DNA of 64,000 bases from Struthio camelus (lineage: Eukaryota; Chordata; Aves; Struthioniformes; Struthionidae). Location of the stretch: assembly GCF_040807025.1 (NCBI RefSeq), contig NC_090967.1, positions 184,001 to 248,000 of the forward strand, read 5' to 3'. The notes beneath the pieces were generated by a model, which saw only the letters and a program-made list of their open reading frames with translations, had not been told where the DNA came from and made no database searches. The first letter of the stretch is position 1; each line of letters opens with the position of its first letter. The position numbers and the translations under genes were made by a program. Below, one piece after another: positions 50,229-60,598 of the stretch.

Positions 50229-50249
50229 GATGGATGGATGGATGGATGG
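50229..50249 (+). repeat. (GGAT)n tetranucleotide repeat
   Basis: Five GGAT units in the presumed 3'UTR. Confidence 0.9.
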
Positions 50250-51438
50250 CAGGATGGATGAGTGAAAGGATGTCGGCGTGCCCCGGAACGAGCCGGAGGG
50301 AGATGCTCTGGCAGGGATGCCCCGCGGGGCTGGAGAGCCCGCCCGCCTGCCCTGGCATCCGCGGCGCGCCGAGGACGAGCGCAGCTGGGAGATCTCACCG
50401 GTGGGGCTGTGGCCGCGGCTGCTCTGGGCCGGGAGGAGACCTGGCTCCGGCGGCCCCGAGCCGAGCTCCGTCCCGCCGGGCCTGCGCCGCCGGCAGTGCC
50501 TTAGAGCAGAGGGGTGGCAGGCTGCTGGCACCCGGCCCTGGACACGCGGACCCCGGGGGCCGTTTCCCTCTGCCCACCCCGAGAGCAGGAGGAGGAAGAG
50601 GATGTCATGATGGGTTGAAGGCACCAGCCGTCTCTAGCAAGAGGGTGGCAGCCGAGGGGCTGGCTCCAGGCAGATCCCAAGAGGGACTGTGCGGCCCCCG
50701 AAGAGGCCCGAGCTGCACCGGGACACCCAGCCCTGCCCCAGGCCCTGGTCAACCCGGGGTGCAGGAGCAGGGACAGCGGAGCGGCACGCCAGAGAGATGG
50801 AGACACCAGAGAAGGAGAGAAGCCACTGAGAGCGGCCTGGAGGCCACCAGCGCAAGGCAGAGGTGGCCGGGAGCAGGGGACGCTGGCGCAGCCGTGCCAC
50901 ACCAGGGAACGTCACCGACGGTGGCTGCCGGAGAGCCGGGACAGGATTTCAGCCTCTAGCCGGACACACGGAGAGCTGCACCGCGGAGCAGACGCGCCAG
51001 CATCACCTCCCGCATCCAGCTCGCCCCCGATGGCTGGGACTGCTGCTCCCGCTCGCTGCCTCCTCGACCTGCCCTGCTGCCCGTCCTCTGCCGGCCCCTC
51101 TCGTCCCCAGCCCCGGGACGCCGCTTCCGCTTCTTGCTTCGCCCGGCATGCTCATGCGGCCACCGCAAGCCTGCCAGGGCTGCTGCCGCTCTGGGCCCCC
51201 GGCCCGGGGACAGCAAAGCGGGCCAGACCCTGCCCCCCCGGGCGGTGGGCACCAGAGCCTGCGTGACGCCCGCCGGGTTGGCACCGAGCAGAGGGAGGCG
51301 AGAGCAGGCGAGGAGAAAGGGCTGACGCAGGAAATCCAAAAAAGAAAAAACCCACAAAAAAAAAAAGAGCGCTTGGCGGAGAGGGAAACTTTTTTTTAAA
51401 AATACAAAAAAGAAAAAAAAGGCAAAAAAAAAAAAAGG

Positions 51439-51444
51439 CAAATA
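51439..51444 (+). terminator. NFIC: Candidate proximal polyadenylation signal AATAAA
   Basis: A canonical AATAAA sits after a 110-bp A-rich region (51340-51440), with a GT-containing stretch 'catggtgctttaac' just downstream. If used it would give an NFIC transcript with a 2.8-kb 3'UTR. The A-rich run would also cause internal oligo-dT priming, so cDNA ends here need caution. Confidence 0.4.
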
Positions 51445-53252
51445 AACTGCATGGTGCTTTAACAGGATCTCGTGACCTGGCTCAACCCGTCAGTGGATGG
51501 CTGATGCTGTGCATGGCAGACTGTATTAACCGGCTCTACCTTCCCCCCCTTCAGAAAAGAGAGAAAAAAAAAAACCACACACACACACACAAAAAAAAGA
51601 CAAAAAAATTCTGTATAAAAGAAAAAAAAGTAAAAAAAAAAAATCCATGTTTTCCTAATTTGCACGAAATTTTATACCACATGATGTGCCTTGCCTTCGA
51701 AGACTTAAGTATTACCAGAAATGATATCACTGCACAGGAATAGCTGCATGCATCGGGCTCCGAAGCCCGGGGGCTTGGGGACATTTGCCGTTTGGGACCG
51801 CACTGGGTGCGGAGCGCGCGGGCCGGCCAGCCCCGGGGCCGCTCGCCGGTGCGTCAGCCGCGTGCATGTTTTGTTCTTGCGTTGGGCCGCGGGGCCGGAA
51901 AGTCCCTTTTCTCTCTGTTTTTTAACAGTTTCCCCTCGTAAACGTCTTCCAGTTGTTAAAACTAAGTGCATCCTGTATGAAAACACACAAGAATATGCAA
52001 TACCTGTTTTGTCTACGTTGTTAGGTCTTTTAGCTCGAGGCTCCCGGCCGCAGCTCCAAGCGAGGCACGGGGCGGGCGGGCGATTTTCTGCTCTTTGGCG
52101 GGAGGGAGGGGGGATCAGGCCGTTCCTTTGCTTTTCCTCTTCTTTTTCTCCGCTCTTGGCTTGGGGCCGGCTGGCGGCGGCGCACCGGGGGGGGGACCGT
52201 GGCGGCCGGGCGGCCGGCAGCGCGCGGGAGAGGGCAGGGACGCGCGGAGGACGGAAATGCCCATCGCCCTGGGGGAAGATGCCTGGGGCTGAGCCGCCCC
52301 GTCGCAGGGCCGGGGCGGGGGGCAGAAAGGGGCCCCCCAGCACCACCCTGGGATTGGCTTCTTGCGCGACGGCACGAAATTGGAAGAGGTTGGGCCCTCG
52401 GAGGGGCTGGTGGCGCCGTCCGGGCGGCGGGAAGGAAAAACCAGGCCATGTCGCTGCGCGTCCAGGGCCGGCGGCGGGGGCGGCAGGCTGCGACCCCCCC
52501 GCCTGCCCCCTCTGCCACCTCCCTCCATCCCCATCGGCTTCATTGGGCTCCTCTCGCTGGTGTTTCCCTTCACCGGGACTTTGCATATTCCCTGCTGCCC
52601 GCAGCGCCCGGGGACTGAGCCGCAGAGCAGGCTCCGGCCGCTCAAAATCACAAATTTTGCCTTAAAAATCAAGCTTCCTGTCACCCTCCTGGGCTGGCAA
52701 GAACGCCCAGCTCTCCTTTGAAGGCGAAAACAAACAAAAAAGCCTCTGGTTTTGAACGTGGCCCCAGGCCCGACATTCACGGGACTCCCCGAGCCGGCGA
52801 CGGAGGCAGGGGGTGCGGGAAGACTGCGTGCAGCGCGCAGGGGCCAGCTCCCCCGCCGCCGGGGCCCGCTGCCTCTGTTGTGCACCCGGGAGCAAATCAA
52901 TGCTTTTTTAATGAAGAACCGTTGTCGTTGTTCACTTTTTCTGGTGTCAAAAGTATTAGCTGGTGGTTTGGGGGCAGGAGAGCGGCTGCGAGGCGGGGGC
53001 GATGCTTGTGCGGTGCCCTTCGCGGGGTCGTTCCCTTTCGGTCTCTCTCCCGCCAGGTTTTTCCGATGATGATTGTTGCGTTTTTCCATGCCATGGGCCA
53101 GGCAGGGAAGGGTTTGAAGTAAGGAGTGCATGTTTCTTTTTGGGGGGAGGGGGGGAGAGCGAATCAGAAAGTCCTTGGGAGAATCCTCTTTATGCAACGT
53201 GCAGTATTGTTTTCTGCCAGGACAATGCAACACAAGTAGCGTTAGTTTAGCA

Positions 53253-53330
53253 TTTAAAAAAAAAAAAAAGAAAAAAGAAAAAAAGGAGAGAAAAATGAGA
53301 AAATTGCAAAAAAAAAAAAAAGGGTTTTAC
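53253..53330 (+). repeat. A-rich simple sequence in the 3'UTR
   Basis: Poly(A)/GAAAA-type low-complexity sequence, including runs of 13 adenines. Further A-rich stretches are at 48786-48822, 51355-51440, 51565-51645 and 56138-56220. Confidence 0.9.
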
Positions 53331-54721
53331 AGATAGAAAAGATTGCGTTTAAAGCAAAAAAAAAGAATTGTTTTTAATCACACATGACCGGAGTGACAAA
53401 CGCAGGAGTGAGCGGGTCGCGTGTCCGCGGCGGGGCCTTCGGGACCATGGTCCCCTGGCTGGGAAGTAGCATCCTTCAAGGCATCCCCAATCCAATCCCG
53501 TTAGTGCAAGAGATACCGACACAGCAGCTCGGGTTGTGTTCGAGCATGGAAATTTGGGGGGGAGGCGAGGGGCGCTGGCGCCCCTTGGGCCTGGGCCACG
53601 CAAGACGAGAAAGTCCCCTTGCCCAGCCGGAGAGGGGGAGCAAATCCCCCAAACTGGCCCTGCTGGGGACTCCCCTTTGCTGCCTTTAAATCCTCGCCAA
53701 GGCCGGTCCCGAGCTGGTGAGAGCCAGAGGCCGGCTCCGCGCTAGTGAGAGCTGACCAGGAGCACCCCAAGACATTGCACTTCTGGCCGGCTCTGCAAAA
53801 TAGCCACAAAAAAACCGCCCTCAGAAAGAAAAGCACCTTAAAGACAAAAAAGCAAAAATCATGAAATCACACCCCCCCCCCCACGAACCCAAATCCCAGC
53901 AGGCTGCGGCCAGCACCCGCAGCGCGGGGGGTCGAGCCCGGGGGGGCTTTTTCGTCTGCGTGGCCGCGGGGGTCCCGCGGGGCCGGGGAGCGCTCGCCGC
54001 CCCTGCCGCCCCCCTGCGATATTTGCACTGCTCCACTCTCACACTTGGCTTTCCTGCTCTCGTTACGCCCAGCCCCGGGGCCGCCGGCCCCGCGTGGGGA
54101 GTGGGCCGCATCCTGCGCGGGCGGGCTGCTGCCGCGCCACGGTGCCATCACCCCAATACCCCCTGCGAGGCCGGCTCTGCCCGGAGGGAATATGCAAAAT
54201 CCACCCAGCGCCATCTCCATTGCCGTTTGCACCCGGGGCCGGGCGGGGTTTATCGGCGGGGGGGGGGGGGGCGATCACTGAGGTTTGGGAGGGTTGGGGG
54301 TTTTTGTTTGTTTGTTTTGGTCGTTCGCCGTGATTTTTTACCGCGCCGCGAGGCCCCACGCCTCCGTCCGCCGCGCGGGGTGGGCTCGGGCCGGGGGCCG
54401 CAATCAGCTCCGCCGGCGGGGCGGGCACGGAGGCGGCTCCCCCCGCCGGGGCCCCGCGGCCGCCGAGGGGGAGTCCCGGGGCAGCGGGTCCCGCCGCCGG
54501 CGGCTCGAGACAATCAGCTCGGGCAGCAGCCACGCGTGGCCTCGGCGTGCGTGGAGGGGCGGCCGGGCCCCGCCGCGACAATCCGGCGGGGGGCCCGGCC
54601 CGCCGCGCGTGCCGCCAGCCCGGGGCTCGCTTCGGTATTTCATGCACTACAGTTTCTCTAGAGGGTTTTTAATTGTTTTCGTTGTTGTTGTTGTCGACTT
54701 CTTGAAAAGATAAGCATAAAA

Positions 54722-54751
54722 AATAAAAAGTCCTTGCGACCTATAAATAAA
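54722..54751 (+). terminator. NFIC: Two candidate AATAAA signals
   Basis: AATAAA occurs at 54722-54727 and 54746-54751, close to the first AU repeat. Their use as polyadenylation signals is possible but not supported by anything else visible. Confidence 0.3.
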
Positions 54752-54757
54752 AAAACC

Positions 54758-54762
<5 letters not shown>

Positions 54763-54810
<48 letters not shown>

Positions 54811-54844
54811 CCACCCACATATATATATATATATATATATATAT
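54763..54844 (+). repeat. (AT)n microsatellite with CACA centre
   Basis: Two (AT)n runs are separated by 'acacacacccacccac'. They lie in the NFIC 3'UTR and are self-complementary. A second TA tract is at 55019-55072. Confidence 0.95.
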
Positions 54845-55017
54845 GGCGCTGCAGGGGCTGGGGCCGGGGCCGCGCCGGCGGCGGGACGCGCCCCCGCGGC
54901 CCCGGCTCCCCGCGGGGACGAGAGGGGCCGTGTCGCGCGGCCCGGCCCGGGAGCGGACAGTTCTGGGGGTCCCTGAGCGCCACCACACAGTTAAGGTACT
55001 TTAAATCGCAAAGTAAG

Positions 55018-55018
<1 letters not shown>

Positions 55019-55067
<49 letters not shown>

Positions 55068-55072
55068 GTAAT
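55019..55072 (+). repeat. (TA)n microsatellite grading into (TATG)n
   Basis: About eighteen TA units followed by TATG units, in the NFIC 3'UTR. It could pair with the 54763-54844 tract across a GC-rich loop of about 175 nt. Confidence 0.95.
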
Positions 55073-55388
55073 TTTTTTTGTACTATGAGTTTGAAATTGC
55101 TGCTTTCTGTTTCTCTGACTCACATATCGATCTGGGGGTGCTGCGGGGGTCGCGCCCACTTCCCCGTTCCCAACCCGCCGGGTGCAGCCCGGCCACGGGA
55201 GACGCGGGGCCCCGGCGCTCGGGAGCCGCCGCTGCCCGGCGCGGAGCCCCGGCCCGGCCGCGCTCGGCTCTCGCTTCTCCTCCATCCTCCCCCGCGGCCC
55301 TGCCCGTTGCTGCGGGGCGCCCGGCTCGGCCCCGGCGCCGCCCAAGGCGACTGTTTTACACACGCAGAACGAAGCGAAGTTTGGGGGA

Positions 55389-55437
55389 GAAAAAAAAAAA
55401 AGAAAGAAAGAAAAAAGAAAAGAAAGAAAAGAAAAGG
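55389..55437 (+). repeat. Polypurine (GAAAA)n tract in the 3'UTR
   Basis: Runs of A broken by G in GAAA and GAAAA units. It is complementary to the pyrimidine tract at 55631-55684. Confidence 0.95.
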
Positions 55438-55630
55438 GCAGAAATCCAACAAAAAAGAGACGACGGAGCAGCCGGCAGGAATACGACTACATCAATACCA
55501 AAAAATCCCCGACGCAGTGCCTCTCACTTACTGCCGGGTGGCCGTCGCCTGCTTTTTTGGGGGGGCTTTGATTTACTCCGGGATGAGGCCCCGGGCCCCG
55601 GCCCCCGGGGCGCCCAGCCTGCCCGCGGCG

Positions 55631-55684
55631 CCTTTTCTTTTCTTTTCTTTTCTTTTCTTCTTCTTCTTTTTTTTTTTTTTTTTC
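55631..55684 (+). repeat. Polypyrimidine (CTTTT)n tract in the 3'UTR
   Basis: Five CTTTT units, three CTT units and an 18-T run. It is the reverse complement in character of the purine tract about 190 nt upstream. Confidence 0.95.
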
Positions 55685-56029
55685 GTTCTTCCTTCCCCCC
55701 ACCTTCCGTGGAGAAGATTTGGGTTGTTTTCCTTTCTCTCAGTTATATTTTACAGACATTACGGCAATAGTTATTCTGTTTCTCGCTTCTCGCTTTGCTG
55801 TACACATTACACACACCTACGAACACACCAGGGCAGGCCGAGCCCGGGGCTGCCTCCTCGGACAGTGCCTTTCTCGGCAAAACTCTCTGATCAAAATCGA
55901 GTCTCCTCCGGTTGCGAATCCTCCCCCCCCCCGTCCGACCCGGGTCCCCCCCTGCATGACATCCCCCGTCCGCCCTGTCCGCCCCTCCCCCTGCCCCCAA
56001 AGCCCCTTCTGCTCGTCTCCCTGGTGCTT

Positions 56030-56130
56030 CACAATATTTGATTATAACATTGTATGCAGCCATTACTGATTAGCAGTCGCTCCTACCTACATACAATTTA
56101 CTGAAAGTGACTATGGTTTTTTTTTCCCCT
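56030..56130 (+). other. NFIC: AT-rich, unique terminal part of the NFIC 3'UTR
   Basis: A CpG-poor stretch with 'ttgattataacattgtatgc' and 'acatacaatttactgaaag' words precedes the A-rich end. Its low-GC unique character inside GC-rich DNA suggests functional constraint on the 3'UTR, but this is inferred. Confidence 0.4.
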
Positions 56131-56223
56131 ATGCAAAAAACAGAAAAAGAGGAAAAAAACAGACAAAAAAAGACAAAAAAGGCAAAAAAAGAAAAGAAAA
56201 AAATAAGAAAAAAATGTATAAAA

Positions 56224-56229
56224 ATTAAA
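56224..56229 (+). terminator. NFIC: Probable distal NFIC polyadenylation signal ATTAAA
   Basis: ATTAAA lies in 'tataaaaattaaacaagct', followed 10-20 bp later by a likely cleavage zone and a T/GT-rich 'gctgcgtctgcgcttcc' stretch. Sequence character changes at this point from A-rich transcript-like to intergenic repeat-rich. The closing words resemble the end of mammalian NFIC mRNA as I remember it. Confidence 0.6.
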
Positions 56230-56699
56230 CAAGCTATGCTTCAACTCCATGCTGCGTCTGCGCTTCCTTCGTCGCCCCTCCTGCCTTGCTGGGGAAACTG
56301 AGACACAAACTGAGCACCTGCCTGGGGGGCAGCAGCCCTTCACAGCACCCCATGAGGGACCCAGGCATCCTGGCCAGCAGTGCCGGGGTTCTGCGAGGGG
56401 GCAACTGGGTGGTACTAGGACAGAGTACCCCATGCGGGGTAGGGTGGATATGGGCACTGCCTGTGGGTGCCTGTCACCTAGGTGGTGTTGCCCCCCCCCA
56501 CCCATGGGTGCAAGAGCGGCCCCTGCCCAAGCTGCAGGATCGGTGTGGGTGCCCTGGGGACACAGGTGCCCTTGGCCCCGCATCCACCAGCCCACGTGAG
56601 AGCGGCTCAAGTAGGATTAGTGGTGTGGCTGCCCGCACCACCCCAGGGTGCCCAGGCACCTGGGGGCATGATCCGGCCGTGCCCTGAGAGCCTCGGTCA

Positions 56700-56960
56700 C
56701 GGCAGGGGCACGGGCACATGGACATGCACATGGGCACCAGCACGCAGGGGACACACATGTGCACACACACACACACACACGGATGCAGACACAAGCACGG
56801 CTGCAGGCACGCCCACACACACCAGCATGAGCACACAGTTGCATGCATGCACAAACGAACACACGGACGCGGACACACATGTGCATGCTGACACACATGA
56901 ACCCACGCCTGTGCAGGTGCACGTACAAATGCCCAGCATACACACACATGAACATATGGT
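56700..56960 (+). repeat. CA-rich microsatellite tract
   Basis: (CA)n at 56761-56780 is embedded in ACACA, GCACAC and CATGCA words. It lies downstream of the NFIC 3' end. Confidence 0.9.
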
Positions 56961-57039
56961 CACATGTGCACATGTGCCGAGTGCCCCCAGGCATCATGTT
57001 GTGCTGTGGGGCATGGTAGGACTAAGCCTCCCCCTGCAT

Positions 57040-57925
57040 GGGGCAGCGGGACACAAGGCAGGAGGGCACAGGGCAAGGGGACATGGGGCAGGAGGACAAG
57101 GGAAGAAGGATATGGGGCAGGAGGACATGGAGTAGAGGAACATGGGGCAGGAGGACATGAGGCAGGAGGACATGGGGCAGAAGAACCCAGGGCAAGAGGA
57201 CACAGGGCAGGGGTACACGGGCCAGGGGGACACAAGGCAGGAGGACCCAGGCCAGGGGGACATGGGGCAGGGGGACATGGGGCAAGAGGACACTGGGCAG
57301 AAGGATACAGGGCAGAAGGACACTAGGCAAGAGGACACATGGCAGAAGGACACAGGGCGGGAGGACACGGGGCAGTGGGACATGGGGTAAGGGGGACATG
57401 GGGCAGAAGGATATGGGGCAGGAGGGCATAGGGCAAGAAGACACGGGGCAGAAGGACATGGGGCGGGGGGACACAGGGCAGGAGGACACGGGGCAGAAGG
57501 ATATTGGGCAGGAGGACATAGGGCAAGAAGACACAGGACAGTGGGACATGGGGCAGGAGGACAGGGGGCAGAAGGACCCAGAGCAAGAGGACACAGGGCA
57601 GGGGGATACAGGGCAGGAGGACATGGGGCAGGAGGATACGGGGCAGGAGGACATAGGGCAAGAAGACACAGGACAGGGGGACATGGGGCGAGAGGACATG
57701 GGGCAAGAGGACGGGGGTAGAAGGACGTGGGGCAGGAGGACGCAGGGCAGGACATGGGGCAAAAGGACACGGAGCAGAAGGACACAGGGCAGGAGGACAC
57801 GGGGTGGGGGGACATAGGGCAAGAGAACATGGGGCAGGGGTACATGGGGCAGGGGGACACAGAGCAGGGGGATATGAGGCAGCAGGACATGGAGCAGCAG
57901 GACACAGGGCAGGGGGACACTGGGC
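57040..57925 (+). repeat. 15-bp minisatellite GGAGGACATGGGGCA, about 58 copies
   Basis: The array has a period of 15 bp with consensus GGAGGACAYRGGGCA, where T/C and G/A variants alternate along it. Because 15 is five codons, all frames remain open, giving Gly-Gln-Glu-Asp-Thr repeats on the + strand and Ser-Cys-Pro-Met repeats on the - strand. The + strand is G-rich. It begins about 0.8 kb after the NFIC polyadenylation signal. Confidence 0.95.
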
Positions 57926-58547
57926 AGGAGAGGCATGGATCACGGGAGCAGGGTTGGGGGGCAGGAGCGGGGGATGGCAGCACCTGGCCCCACTGGTTCT
58001 GCCTGCCCAGGTGCCCCGGCTGCCTCTGGGGCGGCACTGGCAGGGCACCCATGGGTGTGGGCAGCCATGCCCTGGGCACAGGACGCCGCCAGCCGGGCCA
58101 TGGCCTGGTGCCCTCCCCACCACGCCGGGGCTTCAGCACCTCCAGACCACGGCCTGGTCCACATGACATCACCAGCCTGGACCACGTGTCACCCGTGTCG
58201 CCTGGGTGGCTCTGTCCCCACGGTCCCCTCGTGTCCCAGCAGACAGGGTGGCGGGGCCAAGCGCCTCGGCTGGCAGGAGGTTCCCCCCGCGGCACCTCCG
58301 CGGTGCCCTGGCCGCCCTGCGCCGCCCGCCGGCTCCCGCCCCGGGGCAGCGTTTGGAGCGGGTCGCGGGCAGGGCCCAGCGCCCGGCCGCCGGGGTCCTC
58401 GGGGGGCAGGACGCCTGGGCCCCGGGGGGGGGGGGTGCGGTTGCACCAGGGTCACAGCTCGCCCCATGCCAGGCCGGGGACGCGCTGCCGCCACCACCCC
58501 CCGCTCCGGCGCAGCAGAGAGCAGGGTGCTGGCTCCCCCGCGGGCGG

Positions 58548-58945
58548 GTGCCCACCCCACCCTCCCCACGCTGTCCCACGCCACCCCACATCCCCCCACG
58601 CCGCCCCACACCATCCCATACAATCCCACGTCACCCCACGCTGCCCCACGCTGTCCCACGCCACCCCACATCCCCCCAAGCTGCCCCACACTGTCCCACA
58701 ACATCCCACGCCGCCCCCACACCGCCCCACGCCGCCTCACGCCATCCCACACTGTCCCACACTATCCCACACCATCCCACACCGTCCCACACCATCCCAC
58801 GTCGCCCCACATCGTCCCACGCTGCCCCACGCCATCCCACACTGCCCCACACTGCCCCATGCCGCCCCCACACCGTCCCACGCTGCCCCACACTGTCCCA
58901 CACCGTCCCACACCGTCCCACCCCACCCCCCACACCCCACACGCC
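58548..58945 (+). repeat. 10-bp minisatellite CCCACRCYRY, about 39 copies
   Basis: The array has a strict 10-bp period, for example CCCACGCTGT, CCCACGCCAC, CCCACACCAT. The + strand is C-rich, so the - strand, which is the sense strand of the SMIM24-like gene, is G-rich. It lies just beyond the candidate polyadenylation signal of that gene. Confidence 0.95.
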
Positions 58946-59063
58946 CCCCACGGGGCCCGGCGCGGGGGAGTCCCGAGGCGGAGGCGCCGGCCGCCCACGG
59001 GCTCAGGCCGGCCGGGCACCCGGCGTCGCGGTCCAGACACGTCACCCTGGGCAGATGGCAACC

Positions 59064-59069
59064 TTTACT
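59064..59069 (-). terminator. Candidate polyadenylation signal AGTAAA of the SMIM24-like gene
   Basis: Read on the - strand the sequence is CCAGTAAAGG, a known weaker variant hexamer, followed by a GT-containing stretch 'gggtgacgtgtctgg'. It would give a 3'UTR of about 430 nt after the stop at 59495. No canonical AATAAA was seen between. Confidence 0.35.
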
Positions 59070-59494
59070 GGGGACCGCTGCGTGGGGAGCACCCACCGCC
59101 CGCAGGCAGCCCAGCCCCGGTCGTGGCCCCGGCGGGTCCCGGCTGGGCGCCCACGCCAGCCCTCGGCCAGGCCCGGAGCCCCGTGGGGTGCCCCTGCCCC
59201 GGGCCCCAGCGCCCGGGGTGGCCCTTAGCGGGGGACGGGGACCTTGGCCCTCCCCGCTCCATTCCAGTGGGCACCGTAATCCGCCCCGGGTCTTGGCGGC
59301 AGCCGCAGGGACCGCCGCTGGCACGCTGCACCCGCGGCCCGCAGCAGCAAAACCCGGCCTGGATCCGCCCTGGCGGGCTGGGGCGAGGGCGAGCCCGGAG
59401 CAGCGGGCGGCACCGGGCAGGCGCAGCGCGCAGCGGGCGGCGGCTGCCGCGGACCCCGGGGACCCCCGCGCCGGGCAGGGCGCCGGGCAGGGCC

Positions 59495-59570
59495 TCACAG
59501 CGACGTGGCTTTGTTCTTCTCATCCTCCGCCTGCCTCACCGCGGCGTTTTCGTAGGTGGCCGCCTCAAAC
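59495..59570 (-). CDS. SMIM24: SMIM24-like exon 4: C-terminal tail with PDZ ligand
   Basis: 76 bases to the TGA at 59497-59495, acceptor tctccggcag. It encodes FEAATYENAAVRQAEDEKNK then ATSL. The final T-S-L fits a class I PDZ ligand, as in the related PDZK1IP1 (T-P-M). Confidence 0.85.
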
Positions 59571-60598
59571 CTGCCGGAGACGGACGGAGTCACTGGCAGG
59601 GCAGCGACCCCCGGGCGCCCCCAGCGGCTCTGCCGGGCCCCGTCCCCGCGTGGCCGTGGGCGCCCGGGGCAAACACGCGGCCCCGCGTCCGGCCGTGCTG
59701 GGCCCCGCGTCCTGCCCGGGGACGATGGGGCAGGAGGCGCAGAGCGGGGCCGGGGGGATGCGTTGGCCGGAGGGCGCGGCGTCCCCACAGCCCGGGACAC
59801 GGTACCTGCGAATTGCCTCGATTTCTCGGGACTCGTCACTCTTCCTGCAAGGAGAGAAGGGGGGGTGAGCGGTGCTTGGGGACAGCCCTGTCCCCTCCCC
59901 GCGCCCCCCCCCCCCCGCTGCCACGCGCCCCCGAAACGGCCCAGCACCGGCTGCCGAGGCCGGGGCGGGATGCGGGCGAGGGCCACCCCGCGCACAACCC
60001 ACCTGCGTGTCCTGATCCGCCAGAGCCGGTGGGCAAGCAGGAGCACGAAGACGACGAAGAGGAAGATGACGACGGCTGTGAGGCCGATGAGCCAGGGCTG
60101 CCACTCCTTGGAGCTGGTGGCTGCAAGGCAGGGGGACGGGGATGGGTTCGGGGTCCCATCCTGCAGGGGACGGGACCCCTCCAACCTGGGGACACGGGGT
60201 CCAGGACGTTAGGGACACTGGGGGACATTGGCAGCCACCCACTGGGGGGGGGGGTCTGGCATGCTGTGGGGCATCGGGTTCTCCCAAATCTTGCTGATCT
60301 GAGCCCAAAATGGTTGCTCCAGCGCTGCCCCTGGGCATCGCCTGGTGACGCGCACCTGCCGGCAGGGAGGGTGCCCCCCAGCCCAGCCTGTTGGTCAGGC
60401 ACTGGGACAGGTGGGTCCTACCGGGGGCGTCCTGGCTGCTGTGCCCGCTGCGAGGGCTGCGCCACCCCTCTCAGAGCACCCTGGGGCACAGGTGCACAGG
60501 GGCGTCCCAGGGCACCTACCTTCTTGTCCCTGCACGGTGGCAGCGAGGATGAGCAGGAGCAGGAGCGAGCAGGGCAGTGGGGCCGCCAGCTTCAGCAT
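59495..60598 (-). CDS. SMIM24: SMIM24-like small single-pass membrane protein, four exons
   Basis: Exons 60598-60520, 60120-60003, 59844-59806 and 59570-59495 join in frame to 103 residues plus stop, all with GT-AG junctions. Residues 1-24 form a signal peptide (MLKLAAPLPCSLLLLLILAA then TVQG). A short luminal segment ending SSKEWQP follows. The membrane helix WLIGLTAVVIFLFVVFVLLL then AHRLW comes next, with a basic stop-transfer RIRTRR. The cytosolic tail has TYENAAV and ends KATSL, a class I PDZ ligand (T-x-L). The helix closely resembles human SMIM24 (WLVGLAAVVGFLF) and the family is related to PDZK1IP1/MAP17, a PDZ-binding membrane protein of epithelia. The gene position beside NFIC also fits SMIM24. 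The start is chosen because the signal peptide begins there and position -3 is A. The tail differs from mammalian SMIM24 and is shorter. Confidence 0.88.
59806..59844 (-). CDS. SMIM24: SMIM24-like exon 3: cytosolic segment
   Basis: 39 bases, phase 2 to phase 2, acceptor ctctccttgcag and donor CGCAG|gtaccg. It encodes KSDESREIEAIRR across its junctions. As a small symmetric exon it could be skipped in frame. It was accepted because the frame and the charged cytosolic character continue correctly. Confidence 0.8.
60003..60120 (-). CDS. SMIM24: SMIM24-like exon 2: transmembrane helix
   Basis: 118 bases, phase 1 to phase 2, acceptor ctgccttgcag and donor CACGCAG|gtgggt. It carries the ATSSKEWQP luminal segment, the 22-25 residue hydrophobic helix and the RIRTRR stop-transfer. 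This exon gives the SMIM24 identification. Confidence 0.9.
60520..60598 (-). CDS. SMIM24: SMIM24-like exon 1: signal peptide
   Basis: 79 coding bases, ATG at 60598 and donor GAAG|gtaggt, ending in phase 1. It encodes a leucine-rich signal peptide with a probable cleavage site after TVQG. Confidence 0.88.

Larger units (their letters stand above)
48599..56245 (+). other. NFIC: NFIC 3'UTR, about 7.6 kb
   Basis: The stretch from the stop codon to the ATTAAA signal at 56224-56229 has no coding match and contains A-rich, AT-repeat and conserved-looking AT-rich segments. It also contains possible internal polyadenylation signals (51439, 54722, 54746). Mammalian NFIC has a comparably long 3'UTR, as I remember it. 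The distal end is inferred, since transcription cannot be seen in DNA alone. Simple repeats within it are listed separately. Confidence 0.7.
56246..59060. other. Intergenic space between convergent NFIC and SMIM24-like genes
   Basis: It contains a MIR-like core (56291), a CA tract (56700-56960), the 15-bp array (57040-57925), about 600 bp of unique GC-rich DNA (57930-58547) and the 10-bp array (58548-58945). No gene was recognised. The very long open frames here are produced by the arrays. Confidence 0.85.

Noticed and set aside
56994..58295. 433-codon Cys/Pro/Ser-rich frame on the - strand
   Set aside because: Translation of the 15-bp minisatellite. It imitates keratin-like or late cornified proteins but is a repeat artefact.
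57727..59868. 713-codon open frame on the + strand
   Set aside because: Product of the 15-bp and 10-bp arrays; no domain.
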